Shown: positions 33,439-41,956, counted from the stretch's first letter. The stretch: DNA of 43,238 nt from CAYZIC01 sp964478335 (GCA_964478335.1 CAYZIC010000013.1:1-43238), one strand, 5' to 3'. Notes: generated by a model from the letters alone, not told the origin. Numbers and translations are program-made.

Positions 33439-34503
33439 ATGAATACCCCCAAAACTGCCCTTGATCACACGCATAAAGTGAGTTACTGTTTTTACAAGAC
33501 ACCCCTTGGTCAGGCACAAATCCAAGTTGCATTTCATGATGAGACTTTGTGGGTTACGCAAAAAGATTTGGTTGAGATTTTTGGATGTACTAAGTCTGCG
33601 ATTAGTAAACACTTGTCTAATATTTTTGACGAGGGAGAGCTAGATGCCGCTACGACAGTTTCCAAAATGGAAACTGTCGTGAAAAGGGGCTTCCGTGGAG
33701 AGGTCGTTGAGGAGGTTGAAACCTACAATTTGGATGTCATTATTTCGGTGGGGTATCGGATTAATTCGATCCAGGCGACGCTCTTTCGTAAATGGGCGAC
33801 TCAGGTCCTCCATGAGTACACGCTCAAGGGGTTTGCCTTAGATGATGACCGCCTTAAACAGGGGCGCACGCTCTTGGGGCGCGATTACTTTAGAGAATTA
33901 CTCGAACGTGTACGATCGATCCGCACGAGTGAACGGCGCATCTGGCAGCAAATCACCGATATCTTTGCTGAATGTAGCCGAGATTATGATAAGAATAGTC
34001 CCGATGCTCGGCACTTTTATGCGCTTGTGCAAAACAAGTTTCACTATGCCATCACGGGCCGCACCGCCGCAGAAAAGATCTATGAGTCGGCAGATGCGTC
34101 TCTGCCCAATATGGGCCTGACGACGTGGAAATATGCCCCCAATGGGCGCATCCTTAAGTCTGATACTGAGATTGCCAAAAACTATCTCTCGGAAAAGGAG
34201 ATCCGTAAGTTGGAGCGCTCGGTAGCGAACTTTTTTGACCATGTCGAGGGGCTCATTGAGGATCAGACAGACTTTAGCATGGCGGAATTCGCACAAAGCG
34301 TCGATGATTTTTTGACCTTTAAGCGCTATCAGATTTTGCAAGGCAATGGCTCAATCTCTCACCAACAGGCCATCGACAAGGCGCATGACCAGTATGATGC
34401 CTTTAATAAGGGGCAGTCTATCCAATCGGACTTTGATCAGCTACTCTCCCTCCAGGAGCAGCTCGCCCAATACGAGGCGAGGGGCTCGTTACGCTCGCCC
34501 TAG
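33439..34503 (+). CDS. RhuM-family protein
   Basis: A 354-residue protein resembling the Virulence_RhuM family first noted in Salmonella pathogenicity islands. The N-terminal half carries YKTPLGQAQIQVAFHDETLW, a QKDLVEIFGCTKSAISKHL segment that looks like a helix-turn-helix, and the hallmark YNLDVIISVGYRINSIQATLFRKWAT near 95-120. The C-terminal half has charged helices with a DFDQLLSLQEQLAQYE end. Molecular function of the family is not established; DNA binding is a reasonable guess. The start is fixed by GGAGG (33424-33428). The last residues (ARGSLRSP) are encoded by spacer-type repeat sequence, suggesting the repeat has overrun the original C-terminus. It lies alone between two repeat spacers. 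Confidence 0.85.
   Translation: MNTPKTALDHTHKVSYCFYKTPLGQAQIQVAFHDETLWVTQKDLVEIFGCTKSAISKHLSNIFDEGELDAATTVSKMETVVKRGFRGEVVEEVETYNLDVIISVGYRINSIQATLFRKWATQVLHEYTLKGFALDDDRLKQGRTLLGRDYFRELLERVRSIRTSERRIWQQITDIFAECSRDYDKNSPDARHFYALVQNKFHYAITGRTAAEKIYESADASLPNMGLTTWKYAPNGRILKSDTEIAKNYLSEKEIRKLERSVANFFDHVEGLIEDQTDFSMAEFAQSVDDFLTFKRYQILQGNGSISHQQAIDKAHDQYDAFNKGQSIQSDFDQLLSLQEQLAQYEARGSLRSP
33652..33680. repeat. 29-bp inverted repeat inside the RhuM-family gene
   Basis: ACGACAGTTTCCA-AAA-TGGAAACTGTCGT, 13-bp perfect arms. The identical element is kept at 33116-33144 in the decayed copy. It encodes TTVSKMETVV, a conserved part of the family, so it may be coincidental to coding. Confidence 0.95.
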
Positions 34504-34609
34504 ACACGGCTACGCCGTGTGCGGGAATCGCCTGCGGCGATGTGGGAACAGGCTGCGCCTGTGCGAGGACAGCTCGCAAGCTCGCCGTGCGGGGACGACC
34601 TACGGTCGT
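34504..34609. repeat. Covarying hairpin array 2 (21-bp period)
   Basis: Begins on the first base after the RhuM-family stop. Hairpins: ACACGGC-TAC-GCCGTGT (34504-34520), ATCGCC-TGC-GGCGAT (34527-34541), ACAGGC-TGC-GCCTGT (34548-34562), an imperfect one (34569-34588) and ACGACC-TAC-GGTCGT (34595-34609). Six-nt linkers GCGGGA, GTGGGA, GCGAGG and GCGGGG lie between them. Same grammar as 272-336 with different stems; the first and third stems are shared. Confidence 0.92.
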
Positions 34610-35110
34610 GTATAGGTTGCTGCGCTCGCGGGACTGCCAGATGCACACCGCAGGATTTTAACGCAGAGGACGCAGAGGGACGCAGAGCTGTTGCAGCGCA
34701 GGGTTGGTATCACAGAGACACAGAGCGCTGCGCTTCGCTTGCTACACAGAGCTGTTGCAGCGCAGGGGCTTAGGATGGCGAGGATGAGGCACTGAGCAAC
34801 TCCCCGAGCAAGCTCGTTCGTTGCTCATACCTGCATCCTCTCGCCTCCCTACGGTCGGCATCGCTTCGCGATCCCATCCAAGCCCCGGGGGCGGCTGCGC
34901 CGCCCGCAACAAGCATCAAGCACTAAGAGGCTCAAATAAGCAGGGTGTGGGATGCAATCCCTCCACTAGCACTAGGACTAGGACTATCCACTAGCACTAG
35001 GCGGCGCAGCCTCCTCCGCCTCTCTGCGGGAGATAATCTGGCAGTCCTGCTACGCTTGCCCAGCTCGAGTGCTCGCCCTACAGCGGCGACGCAGTCGCCT
35101 AATCACTATC
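34610..35110. repeat. Mosaic repeat spacer upstream of pyrF
   Basis: No gene seen. Contains GCAGAGGACGCAGAG/GACACAGAG words (34662-34750) with a repeated AGAGCTGTTGCAGCGCAGGG (34685, 34748), the GGACTGCCAGAT module, and a full copy of repeat B (34935-35050) in the same order as at 6421-6525. Confidence 0.8.
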
Positions 35111-35123
35111 CGCTAAAAAGTGC

Positions 35124-35152
35124 TTGACTTTAGCGGGGGGATGCCCTATACT
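35124..35152 (+). promoter_or_regulatory. Promoter of pyrF
   Basis: TTGACT (35124-35129) and TATACT (35147-35152), 17 bp apart; start point about 56 nt before the ATG. Confidence 0.85.
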
Positions 35153-35214
35153 GTGGCATCAATTTGTACCCAATCTTTAGTGATCCATCTATTATAGACA
35201 AAAGGAAGACGATT

Positions 35215-35925
35215 ATGGCTGAATTGATTGTAGCATTAGACGTGAATACTCGTGACGAGGCTAAGGACGTTTTGGCACGTTTGGGGGATTCGATTAGCTT
35301 CTATAAGATCGGCTTGGAACTTTTTTCTGCGCAAGGCCCTGACATTGTGAAGTTGGTGAAGGATGCCGGCAAGCGCGTTTTCTTGGACTTGAAGCTCCAT
35401 GACATCCCTCGCACCGTCGAGCGCGCCGTGATCAGTGGTGCAAGCTTGGGTGTAGATTTGATGACGATCCATGCTTCTGGTGGCAAGGCAATGATTCGCG
35501 CGGCAGCAGATGCGGCAGCGACCTTTGGTGCGGCTGCGCCAACAATTTTGGCTGTGACGTGCTTGACGAGCTTGGATCAGAGCGATTTGACCGATCTGGG
35601 TATCGCTCGTGAAATGCCCGATCAAGTTGCGGCATTGGGTTCGCTCGCTATTACCAATGGTGCCAATGGCATCGTGTGCTCGCCTCGTGAAGTGGCGGCC
35701 ATGAGCAAGCTGCTCAAGAGCTTGGCACCAGAGCGTCAATTGAGCTTCTGCACGCCAGGAGTGCGTCCTGCTGGTGCGGCAATTGGCGACCAAAAGCGCG
35801 TGGCAACGCCTGCTGAGGCGGTGCGTGATGGCTCGACCCACTTGGTGGTCGGCCGTCCGATCCTCGAGGCTGCAGACCCTGTCGCAGCGGCTTATGCGAT
35901 TGCAAAAGAGATCAACAGCCTCTAA
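35215..35925 (+). CDS. pyrF: Orotidine-5'-phosphate decarboxylase
   Basis: Decarboxylates OMP to UMP, the last step of pyrimidine nucleotide synthesis. The 236-residue TIM-barrel product has the short bacterial type I form. The catalytic DxKxxD set is FLDLKLHDIP with Asp58, Lys60 and Asp63. The C-terminal phosphate-binding block VGRPI lies in HLVVGRPILEAADPVAA. I chose ATG 35215 because AAAGGA (about 35201) is well placed and MAELIVALDV matches the family start; the longer frame includes non-conserved leader. It is followed within 7 bp by the promoter of the next gene. Confidence 0.96.
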   Translation: MAELIVALDVNTRDEAKDVLARLGDSISFYKIGLELFSAQGPDIVKLVKDAGKRVFLDLKLHDIPRTVERAVISGASLGVDLMTIHASGGKAMIRAAADAAATFGAAAPTILAVTCLTSLDQSDLTDLGIAREMPDQVAALGSLAITNGANGIVCSPREVAAMSKLLKSLAPERQLSFCTPGVRPAGAAIGDQKRVATPAEAVRDGSTHLVVGRPILEAADPVAAAYAIAKEINSL

Positions 35926-35931
35926 AACCAC

Positions 35932-35960
35932 TTGACAAAAGTGCCTGTATATGGTATCTT
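35932..35960 (+). promoter_or_regulatory. Promoter of the phosphofructokinase gene
   Basis: TTGACA (35932-35937) and TATCTT (35955-35960), 17 bp apart. The in-frame ATG at 35951 overlaps this -10 region and so cannot be the start. Confidence 0.85.
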
Positions 35961-35998
35961 TTGCGCCGATTTTTATTTATAAAGAAAGAGACAGACGA

Positions 35999-37369
35999 AT
36001 GTTACATTCTATTTATGATCGAATCCTTGATGATCCTGCTAAGTATGACTTTACCGTAGAGCAGCTTGGCGAATGCACCATTGATAACCCGATGAAAAAG
36101 AGTTGCTTTGTTGACGAAAATGACTCAGGGGCATTGATGAGCGTGCGTGCTGACTATGTCAAGCGCTTCATGGACAAGGCTGGATTTGTGCCTTGCCTCG
36201 AAACGGCTGGCCCTCATCGTAAGATTTTTCATGATCCTTGCACCACGCGTGCTGGTATCGTGACTGCTGGTGGTCTTTGCCCTGGCTTGAACAACGTGAT
36301 CAAGGCGATTGTTGAGGTTTTGACCTTTGACTATGGCGTGAAGTCGATCTATGGTTTCCGTTATGGTTATGCTGGCTTGATTCCTGATTTTGGTTATGAG
36401 CCGATGATTCTCAATCCTGAGGTGGTCGATACGATCCACGATCGTGGCGGCACACTGTTGGGCTCGTCTCGTGGGCAGCAAGACACCTGCCGTATGGTTG
36501 ACACGCTCGAACGCATGGGCATCAATGTCCTCTTTGCAATCGGTGGCGATGGCTCGTTGCGTTGCGCTCGTGAGGTTTCTGACGAATGCAGACGCCGCGG
36601 TTTGAAGATCTCTGTCGTGGGCATCCCTAAGACGATCGACAATGACTTGCATTTCGTCGGCCGTACCTTTGGTTTTGAAACGGCTGTGACACAGGCTTTG
36701 CCGGTGATCCGTTCTGCCCACTCTGAGGCATTGGGCGCACACAATGGTATCGGCTTGGTCAAGTTGATGGGCCGAGACTCTGGCTTTATTGCTGCGTATG
36801 CAGCTTTGGCAAACCCTGTTGTGAACTTTTGCTTGATCCCAGAATCTAATTTCACGATCGATGGCGAGAATGGCCTTTTGGCAGCACTCGAGCGTCGTTT
36901 TGCCTCTGGCAAATCTCACGCAGTGATCGTGGTGGCAGAGGGTGCTGGTCAAGATTTGATGGAGGGCGAAGTCAAGAAGGATGCCTCTGGCAATATCCTC
37001 AAGAAGGATATCGGCGAATACATCAAGTCTCGCATCAATGACCACTTCGCTGCTAAAAAGCAAGACGTCACGGTCAAGTACTTTGATCCGAGCTATTCGA
37101 TTCGTAGCTGCGCTGCGGTTGGCGCTGACTCGGTGCTCTGCTACCGCTTGGCTCGTATGAGCGTCCATGCGGCAATGGCTGGCCGCACCAACTGCGTCGC
37201 AGGCTGCCTCAATGACGATTACTCGATCGTCCCAATCCCATTGGCTACTGTCGAGCGTCGTAAGATCTATCTCAATAGCAACCTCTGGAGTGCGGTGCTC
37301 GATGCTACGGGCCAGGAATACTACTTCCAGCCAGATTGCGCGAGCAAGGTCGGCACCTGCGCTCCTTAA
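35999..37369 (+). CDS. 6-phosphofructokinase (group III type)
   Basis: Phosphorylates fructose-6-phosphate, the committing step of glycolysis. The 456-residue product is longer than E. coli PfkA (about 320). GIVTAGGLCPGLNNVIK forms the phosphoryl-donor loop. GGDGS is at 182-186, PKTIDND at 210-216 (Asp214 the likely base), and GRDSGFIAAYAA is further on. Gly in GGDGS usually means ATP, while Lys in PKTIDND is seen in pyrophosphate enzymes. This mixed pair occurs in ATP-using plant and trypanosomatid-like enzymes, so ATP is the more likely donor but not proven. AAAGAAAGAG precedes ATG 35999. A terminator follows directly. Confidence 0.92.
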   Translation: MLHSIYDRILDDPAKYDFTVEQLGECTIDNPMKKSCFVDENDSGALMSVRADYVKRFMDKAGFVPCLETAGPHRKIFHDPCTTRAGIVTAGGLCPGLNNVIKAIVEVLTFDYGVKSIYGFRYGYAGLIPDFGYEPMILNPEVVDTIHDRGGTLLGSSRGQQDTCRMVDTLERMGINVLFAIGGDGSLRCAREVSDECRRRGLKISVVGIPKTIDNDLHFVGRTFGFETAVTQALPVIRSAHSEALGAHNGIGLVKLMGRDSGFIAAYAALANPVVNFCLIPESNFTIDGENGLLAALERRFASGKSHAVIVVAEGAGQDLMEGEVKKDASGNILKKDIGEYIKSRINDHFAAKKQDVTVKYFDPSYSIRSCAAVGADSVLCYRLARMSVHAAMAGRTNCVAGCLNDDYSIVPIPLATVERRKIYLNSNLWSAVLDATGQEYYFQPDCASKVGTCAP

Positions 37370-37388
37370 TCGGATGGGCTAACTGAAC

Positions 37389-37424
37389 AAAATAAGGCGA
37401 TGGGGTTTCCTTTCGCCTTATTTT
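37389..37424 (+). terminator. Terminator after phosphofructokinase
   Basis: AAAATAAGGCGA and TCGCCTTATTTT form a 12-bp stem, 19 bp past the stop. Confidence 0.9.
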
Positions 37425-37535
37425 ATTGAGGCACATAGAGGGGCAATTTGTGGTTGTGGGAGTGGATTCTGAGGCTAATCGAGCCCTTATCCCTCTAAAA
37501 GCATCGAAAAAAGCCTATCCTCTCTATTTTAGCTA

Positions 37536-37565
37536 TTGACAAATACCCACTAAATAGCGTATTAT
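37536..37565 (+). promoter_or_regulatory. Promoter of the exported-protein gene
   Basis: TTGACA (37536-37541) and TATTAT (37560-37565), 18 bp apart. Confidence 0.8.
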
Positions 37566-37605
37566 AAGCTCAAAGAATTACATTTAGTAAGGAAGGTCCT
37601 GACCC

Positions 37606-38592
37606 ATGAATACATCGATGATCAATTTTTCTCTCGCAGCACTTTTGGCCGTGGCAACCTGCGTACCCACACTTGCTTTTGCTCAAGATGTCGCCAAAAC
37701 AGAAGAAGCCGCACCCGTCAAGCGCCGTTTTGATGCTCACGTGATGTTGCGCGAATGGGAGGGTGGGGCCTGCACCGTGCAATTGCCCGGTCAAACCACG
37801 ACTATCGCTGCGCGCAATTACAAAGCCTATCCTTATGGCACACGTATTACGTTGACCAATGATGGCGACAATAAGGCGCGTTCGCTCAAGCTCTATTTCT
37901 CTTCGAGTGACTATGTGCAGCTCGTCGGCGAAGGCTCCGTGACGCTCGTCAATGAGCCTGGCACCTATCGCGCAGGCATCGTGCTTAATCGTGGCACCCT
38001 CCAGGTCACCCTCGACCCCTCGATCCCTCAGGATCTCTTTTATGTGAATACCGCATCGGGCAATTTCACCTCGATCGCTGGTGGCGCCAAGATTGTCGTC
38101 TCCCCTACGATGAGCAAGAGTAAAGAGCGCACCCCAGCCGTCAATCTCTCAGTCGAGCTGAGTAATGGCGAGGCTAAGTTTCAGGGCCAAAACTTCTTCA
38201 TTCCCAAGATGATCATCGGTCAGGGCTTTACCTGCGCGACTTACGCCGACAATACAGAAACCCACCTCGAGGGCGGCTCGTCGGACTTTCTTGTTAATCT
38301 CGATAATGGCTCTGACACGCCCACAAAATTTGCCTTTGGTGCGGGTGGCCTCGTCAAGTTTAGCCGCCGCAAGGCCAAGAGCGGTCGCTGGGTCGTGAGC
38401 GTGCTCACCATCTCTGGCGGCGGCACAGCAAAGAACTTCTTTAGCTATGTCGATGGCAATCCAGCCATTCGTACAGGCGAATTGATCGGCGAAGTCCTTC
38501 CCGAAGAGGATGCCGTTGCAGAAGAAAAGATCGATGCCGCTGACGAAAAGCTCGAAGAGCTCGTTGGTGACGATGGCGACCTCGCCCTCTAA
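37606..38592 (+). CDS. Exported protein of unknown function
   Basis: A 328-residue protein with a signal peptide: hydrophobic FSLAALLAVATCVPTL ending AFA-QD, cleavage near 26-27. The mature part contains alternating short hydrophobic and charged stretches suggesting beta structure, with two Cys pairs' worth of isolated cysteines (near 58 and 207) and an acidic tail (about 300-328: EEDAVAEEKIDAADEKLEEL). I do not recognise a family. GGAAGG precedes the ATG and a sigma-70 promoter lies upstream. It is followed by a hairpin and a membrane foldase, so both may act in the envelope, but no functional link is shown. Confidence 0.8.
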   Translation: MNTSMINFSLAALLAVATCVPTLAFAQDVAKTEEAAPVKRRFDAHVMLREWEGGACTVQLPGQTTTIAARNYKAYPYGTRITLTNDGDNKARSLKLYFSSSDYVQLVGEGSVTLVNEPGTYRAGIVLNRGTLQVTLDPSIPQDLFYVNTASGNFTSIAGGAKIVVSPTMSKSKERTPAVNLSVELSNGEAKFQGQNFFIPKMIIGQGFTCATYADNTETHLEGGSSDFLVNLDNGSDTPTKFAFGAGGLVKFSRRKAKSGRWVVSVLTISGGGTAKNFFSYVDGNPAIRTGELIGEVLPEEDAVAEEKIDAADEKLEELVGDDGDLAL

Positions 38593-38610
38593 TCTGATAC
38601 TATCCTTTTC

Positions 38611-38646
38611 GCGTCTGGCCAATATAAAATACGCCAGACGCATTTT
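38611..38646 (+). terminator. Probable terminator after exported-protein gene
   Basis: GCGTCTGGC (38611-38619) pairs with GCCAGACGC (38633-38641), followed by ATTTTA. Confidence 0.75.
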
Positions 38647-38677
38647 ACGAATAAAACCTACTCAATAATACACAACT

Positions 38678-40342
38678 ATGTTTATCTATCACTTCAATCG
38701 TCTTATCCGTAGCAAAATCCTTTGGCTCTTTTTCTTGGGCTTGATGGTCTTTGCGTTTGTCGTCGTTGATTCTTGCTCTGCACCCGTTGACCAACAAGAC
38801 CCCATTGGCACCATCGGTGGTACAGAAGTCACCGCTGAGCAACGCGACGCCGCTGCGACATTTGCTAGCTTGCGTTTCGTGCAAACCGCCGACATCGACC
38901 TCTCCGATCGTCGCAAAGCCGAATGGGAAATTCTCGCCTCTGCCTACGTTGCGGCAAAGTACGACCTCGTCCCCAGCAAGGCTGCAATCGGCCAGATCAT
39001 CATCAATGCATTCTCCGATGCTAACGGCATCTTTAACCAATTCGCTTACGCTAACTTCCTCCGCCAACTCGGCTTTGAGAAGTCCGAAAACTTTGAGGTC
39101 GTCGCTGAGAAAATCGGCTTCCCCGCTCCGATGGATGCCGTTTCTCGCCTCTTGCAAGCCTCCACTGGTTGGGCTGCCCCTATGGCAATCGAGGCTCAGC
39201 TCTCCGCAGACCACGACAAAGCCACCATCCGCATTGCGACCCTCAAGCGCCCCGCTGTCAAGGCTAAGCCTCTCGCGGATGCCGCAATCAAGGCCTACTA
39301 CGAGGCACACTTGCCTGCGTACAAGCTCCCCGAAATGCGTACCGTTAAGTATTTCGCCATCCCAACCGCCGCCTATGGCAAGGATGTCAAGGTCGCCGAA
39401 GAAGACGCCCTACAGTACTATGATGACTTCCAAGACGACTACATGCGCAAGACCAAAGATGGCAAGGGGCAAGAACCCATCCCATTCGCAGAAGTCAAGG
39501 CCGACATCGAGAAGAAGCTCATCGCAGAAGCCGCCCTCGAGAATGCCACCACCGATGTTAACGAAAAGCTCATCGCCGATATCGATGTCAAGGGATTTGA
39601 TGCGGTCGCAAAGGCTAAGAAGCTCCCCGTCAAGACTCTTGCTCCATTTGCCCTCTCCTCCACACTCCCCGCAATCCAAAAGAGCGCAGACTTCGTGACC
39701 AACGTCTTTGACATGGACATTGAGTCCACATCCGTTGGATGCGTCGCTGGTGACAACGAGATCTACGTCATGCAGTTGACCAAGGTCGACCCCGAGCGCA
39801 CACAAACCCTCGACGAAGTCAAGACCGTCGTCGTCGTTGCCGCTGAGCGTGAAGAAATGGCCAAGCGCTTTACCGCTCTCGGTGAAGAAACCGCCGCAAC
39901 CATCAATGCTGCTCTTGCCAAAAAGAGCACCATCGATGCCGCAATCAAGGCCGCAGGGATCAAGACTCTCACCCTCGATAAGCCCCACACATTGACCGTC
40001 GTCGGCGAAAAGACCCCCGAGCAATTCTCCAATCGCTCACAAGCCATCTCCGCTATCTACGGCCTCGCTCAAAACCAAATCTCCAAGCCTGTCATCATCG
40101 ATGCTGATACCCTCATCCTCGTTTACCTCGAAAAACGCGAACCCGGAGATCGCATCGCCAAGGACATCGCCAAGCAAGATACCGCCGCACGTATTGCCTA
40201 TATGTCCGCTTACCCAATTGCTACTGCTTGGACCAAGTGGGCCGTCGAAAATGTCGGCATCAACGCCCCCACATTCCTCGTCCCCACACTCTCAGATGCT
40301 GAAGAAGACTCCGACGAAGAGATCGAAGAAGACGCCGAATAA
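38678..40342 (+). CDS. PpiD/SurA-like membrane-anchored periplasmic foldase
   Basis: A 554-residue protein with a short basic cytoplasmic start and one membrane helix (about 14-32, ILWLFFLGLMVFAFVVV). A large exported part has SurA_N-like helical features (GTIGGTEVTAEQRDAAATF, then ELL-type helices) and a late segment resembling a PpiD C-terminal region. No clear parvulin active site is visible, so it may be a chaperone rather than an isomerase. The C-terminus is strongly acidic (SDAEEDSDEEIEEDAE). The topology and opening resemble Gram-negative PpiD, which helps fold proteins leaving the Sec channel. A terminator follows. Confidence 0.75.
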   Translation: MFIYHFNRLIRSKILWLFFLGLMVFAFVVVDSCSAPVDQQDPIGTIGGTEVTAEQRDAAATFASLRFVQTADIDLSDRRKAEWEILASAYVAAKYDLVPSKAAIGQIIINAFSDANGIFNQFAYANFLRQLGFEKSENFEVVAEKIGFPAPMDAVSRLLQASTGWAAPMAIEAQLSADHDKATIRIATLKRPAVKAKPLADAAIKAYYEAHLPAYKLPEMRTVKYFAIPTAAYGKDVKVAEEDALQYYDDFQDDYMRKTKDGKGQEPIPFAEVKADIEKKLIAEAALENATTDVNEKLIADIDVKGFDAVAKAKKLPVKTLAPFALSSTLPAIQKSADFVTNVFDMDIESTSVGCVAGDNEIYVMQLTKVDPERTQTLDEVKTVVVVAAEREEMAKRFTALGEETAATINAALAKKSTIDAAIKAAGIKTLTLDKPHTLTVVGEKTPEQFSNRSQAISAIYGLAQNQISKPVIIDADTLILVYLEKREPGDRIAKDIAKQDTAARIAYMSAYPIATAWTKWAVENVGINAPTFLVPTLSDAEEDSDEEIEEDAE

Positions 40343-40365
40343 TCCTCCGTCAGCCTCGTTAGACC

Positions 40366-40407
40366 AAGACGCCCAAGAAGACCACGTGCTCTTCAAGGGC
40401 GTCTTTT
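40366..40407 (+). terminator. Terminator after PpiD-like gene
   Basis: AAGACGCCC (40366-40374) pairs with GGGCGTCTT (40397-40405), with inner GAAGA/TCTTC pairing and a TTTT end. It overlaps the region just before the next start codon. Confidence 0.8.
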
Positions 40408-40412
40408 CATTG

Positions 40413-41141
40413 ATGCTCTATCCTATGACCATTGTTAAACAATTCGACTTTATGGGCTTTCACGTCACCACGTGCAAAAAACGCAGCATTCCCTTTCCCA
40501 TGGCGACCTTTTCCGTGCAATCCGCGACCGCCATCCTGTGTGTCCCCGCCCGCCTCAAAGACATCCCCGAGGACTATTTTAATCGACTCATCCAAGTCCT
40601 TTGGCTAGATGCTGGATCACCCGTCCCTCGTGGTGATCACAACGAGCCTTATCAGACCTTTAGACTCTTTGGCACCCACTACCCTATTGTCCTACACGAG
40701 CATGCCGGATGCGCCTATTGCGAAATCGCCAATGAGGCACTCCACGTCTACACCCATCGCACCTATCAAGGCCCCAAAGAGCTCCTCAAAGTCGTCTACC
40801 CCTGGGCCTACGACACCCTCATGACCCAGCTCCGCACCCTCCTCGACCACTGGCAGCCCCACATCGGGCAAGCCCCCAAATCCATCTCCATCTACCTCAC
40901 CAAAGGCCGCGCCTGGGGAAAATGCACCAACGACAAGAAGCTCCTCTTTAACATCGCACTCGTGCACCAATCCATTGACAAGATCTCCACCACCGTCCTC
41001 CACGAGCTCTGTCACCTCATTCACTTTGACCACAGCCCGCACTTTTGGGCACAAATCAACCAGATCATGCCAGACTACGTCATCAAATCAGACCCCACCT
41101 CCCTCAAAGACGACGGCGACTGGTTTAGACGCTTTGACTAG
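40413..41141 (+). CDS. YgjP-type zinc metallopeptidase
   Basis: A 242-residue protein ending in the YgjP/DUF45 metallopeptidase core. TVLHELCHLIHFDHSPHFW supplies the zinc ligands His197 and His201 with Glu198, and third ligand His207 in the HSPxFW block. Residues about 1-90 are less conserved. ATG 40413 and ATG 40425 are both possible; neither has a clear Shine-Dalgarno, and upstream in-frame codons lie inside the previous terminator and gene. In other bacteria such proteins are often encoded near type I R-M genes. Cytoplasmic; substrate unknown. Confidence 0.85.
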   Translation: MLYPMTIVKQFDFMGFHVTTCKKRSIPFPMATFSVQSATAILCVPARLKDIPEDYFNRLIQVLWLDAGSPVPRGDHNEPYQTFRLFGTHYPIVLHEHAGCAYCEIANEALHVYTHRTYQGPKELLKVVYPWAYDTLMTQLRTLLDHWQPHIGQAPKSISIYLTKGRAWGKCTNDKKLLFNIALVHQSIDKISTTVLHELCHLIHFDHSPHFWAQINQIMPDYVIKSDPTSLKDDGDWFRRFD

Positions 41142-41182
41142 CGCTACGCAGACCTGTGCATACTAATGTATACATAAAATGC

Positions 41183-41213
41183 AAATAGCCTCATTTTGTG
41201 CTGGCTATTTTTG
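41183..41213 (+). terminator. Terminator after the metallopeptidase gene
   Basis: AAATAGCC (41183-41190) and GGCTATTT (41203-41210) followed by TTT. Confidence 0.8.
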
Positions 41214-41224
41214 AGGCGATCTGC

Positions 41225-41349
41225 TATATTAAGGGCCAATTCAACGACAACTCCCTATTGTTCGTTGGATTTCCCTAATTAAAGTAATATATAAAATTCA
41301 TACATGACACCCTAAAGACCTCCGAGCCTCCTCTCGGAGGTCTTTTTTA
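41225..41349 (+). ncRNA. Candidate orphan small RNA
   Basis: An extended -10 element (TGC then TATATT, 41225-41230) lies just past a terminator. It is followed by a hairpin CAACGA...TCGTTG (about 41242-41267), an AT-rich stretch, and a strong terminator AAAGACCTCCGAG/CTCGGAGGTCTTT with T-run (41314-41349). No -35 box and no gene downstream on this strand. The only ATG in the stretch (41304) gives a three-residue ORF. The layout is that of a roughly 110-nt independent transcript; no known RNA family is recognised. Confidence 0.45.
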
Positions 41350-41530
41350 GGGCTCGCTGCGCTCCCGCTTTAGGGGCGACGGAGTCGCCCAGCTCGAGTG
41401 ATTGATGCCTGTTGCGGCGAGCTTGCTCGCCTTATAGCGGCGACGCAGTCGCCCCCGCACCAGCCACACCCCTGACTCTCTCTCCCCCAATCTCTGGCAG
41501 TCCTGCGGCGAGGTGCCTCTAACCCTCGCC

Positions 41531-41620
41531 TCAAGAGTCAGCTGACCCTTGTACCAACCTTAGCTGACTCTTGCATCAAGGGTCAGCTGACTCTTGTACC
41601 AACCTTAGCTGACCCTTGAA
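41531..41620. repeat. 45-bp tandem duplication with internal palindromes
   Basis: Two exact-length units (41531-41575, 41576-41620), each TCAAGRGTCAGCTGACYCTT followed by GTACCAACCTTAGCTGACYC. The only differences seen are A/G and C/T transitions at three positions. Each unit holds an 18-bp near-palindrome centred on CAGCTG. Confidence 0.92.
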
Positions 41621-41956
41621 TTGACCCTTAGGGGATATTTTCCAATCACCACTCCAGTCCATCTGCCATTTGGATTAGAGTCCTAAATGCTTGGCAATAC
41701 CCTCCGTTCCTGCCCTAGGGCTCGCTACGCTCGCAGGACTGCCAGTAGTGGCTTTAGCGATAGACTCACCAGCTCACCTCATACGCCACAGTCCCCTCTT
41801 TTACGCAGACTGCTCGCAAAGTGAGCCCTGTCACCGGGGAGCGTAGCGATCGAGGTGGCAGGCGTGGCGTAGCCACAGCTCTGGCTGCTAATCGCAGAGG
41901 CCCTACCTCCCATCCCCACGCAGTCCTGCGGCGCAGGCGCCTTAGGGGCCGTCTGC

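Noticed and set aside
34504..34620. CRISPR-like periodic repeats
   Set aside because: The constant part is only 6 nt plus a 3-nt loop and the variable part is self-complementary. Repeat and spacer sizes do not fit any CRISPR type and no cas genes are present.
31787..35110. Integrated prophage or transposon
   Set aside because: No integrase, transposase, capsid or terminal inverted repeats were found. Only repeats, one RhuM-family gene and its remnant are present.
35951..35998. Upstream ATG of the phosphofructokinase gene
   Set aside because: It lies in the -10 region of a consensus promoter, so it cannot be in the transcript. ATG 35999 has a suitable upstream purine-rich site.
35999..37369. 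Naming the phosphofructokinase pyrophosphate-dependent
   Set aside because: Only the PKTIDND lysine points that way; the GGDGS glycine favours ATP. The donor is left open with ATP preferred.
40101..40412. Longer version of the metallopeptidase gene starting at 40101
   Set aside because: The first 100 codons would overlap the PpiD-like gene in another frame and run through its terminator.
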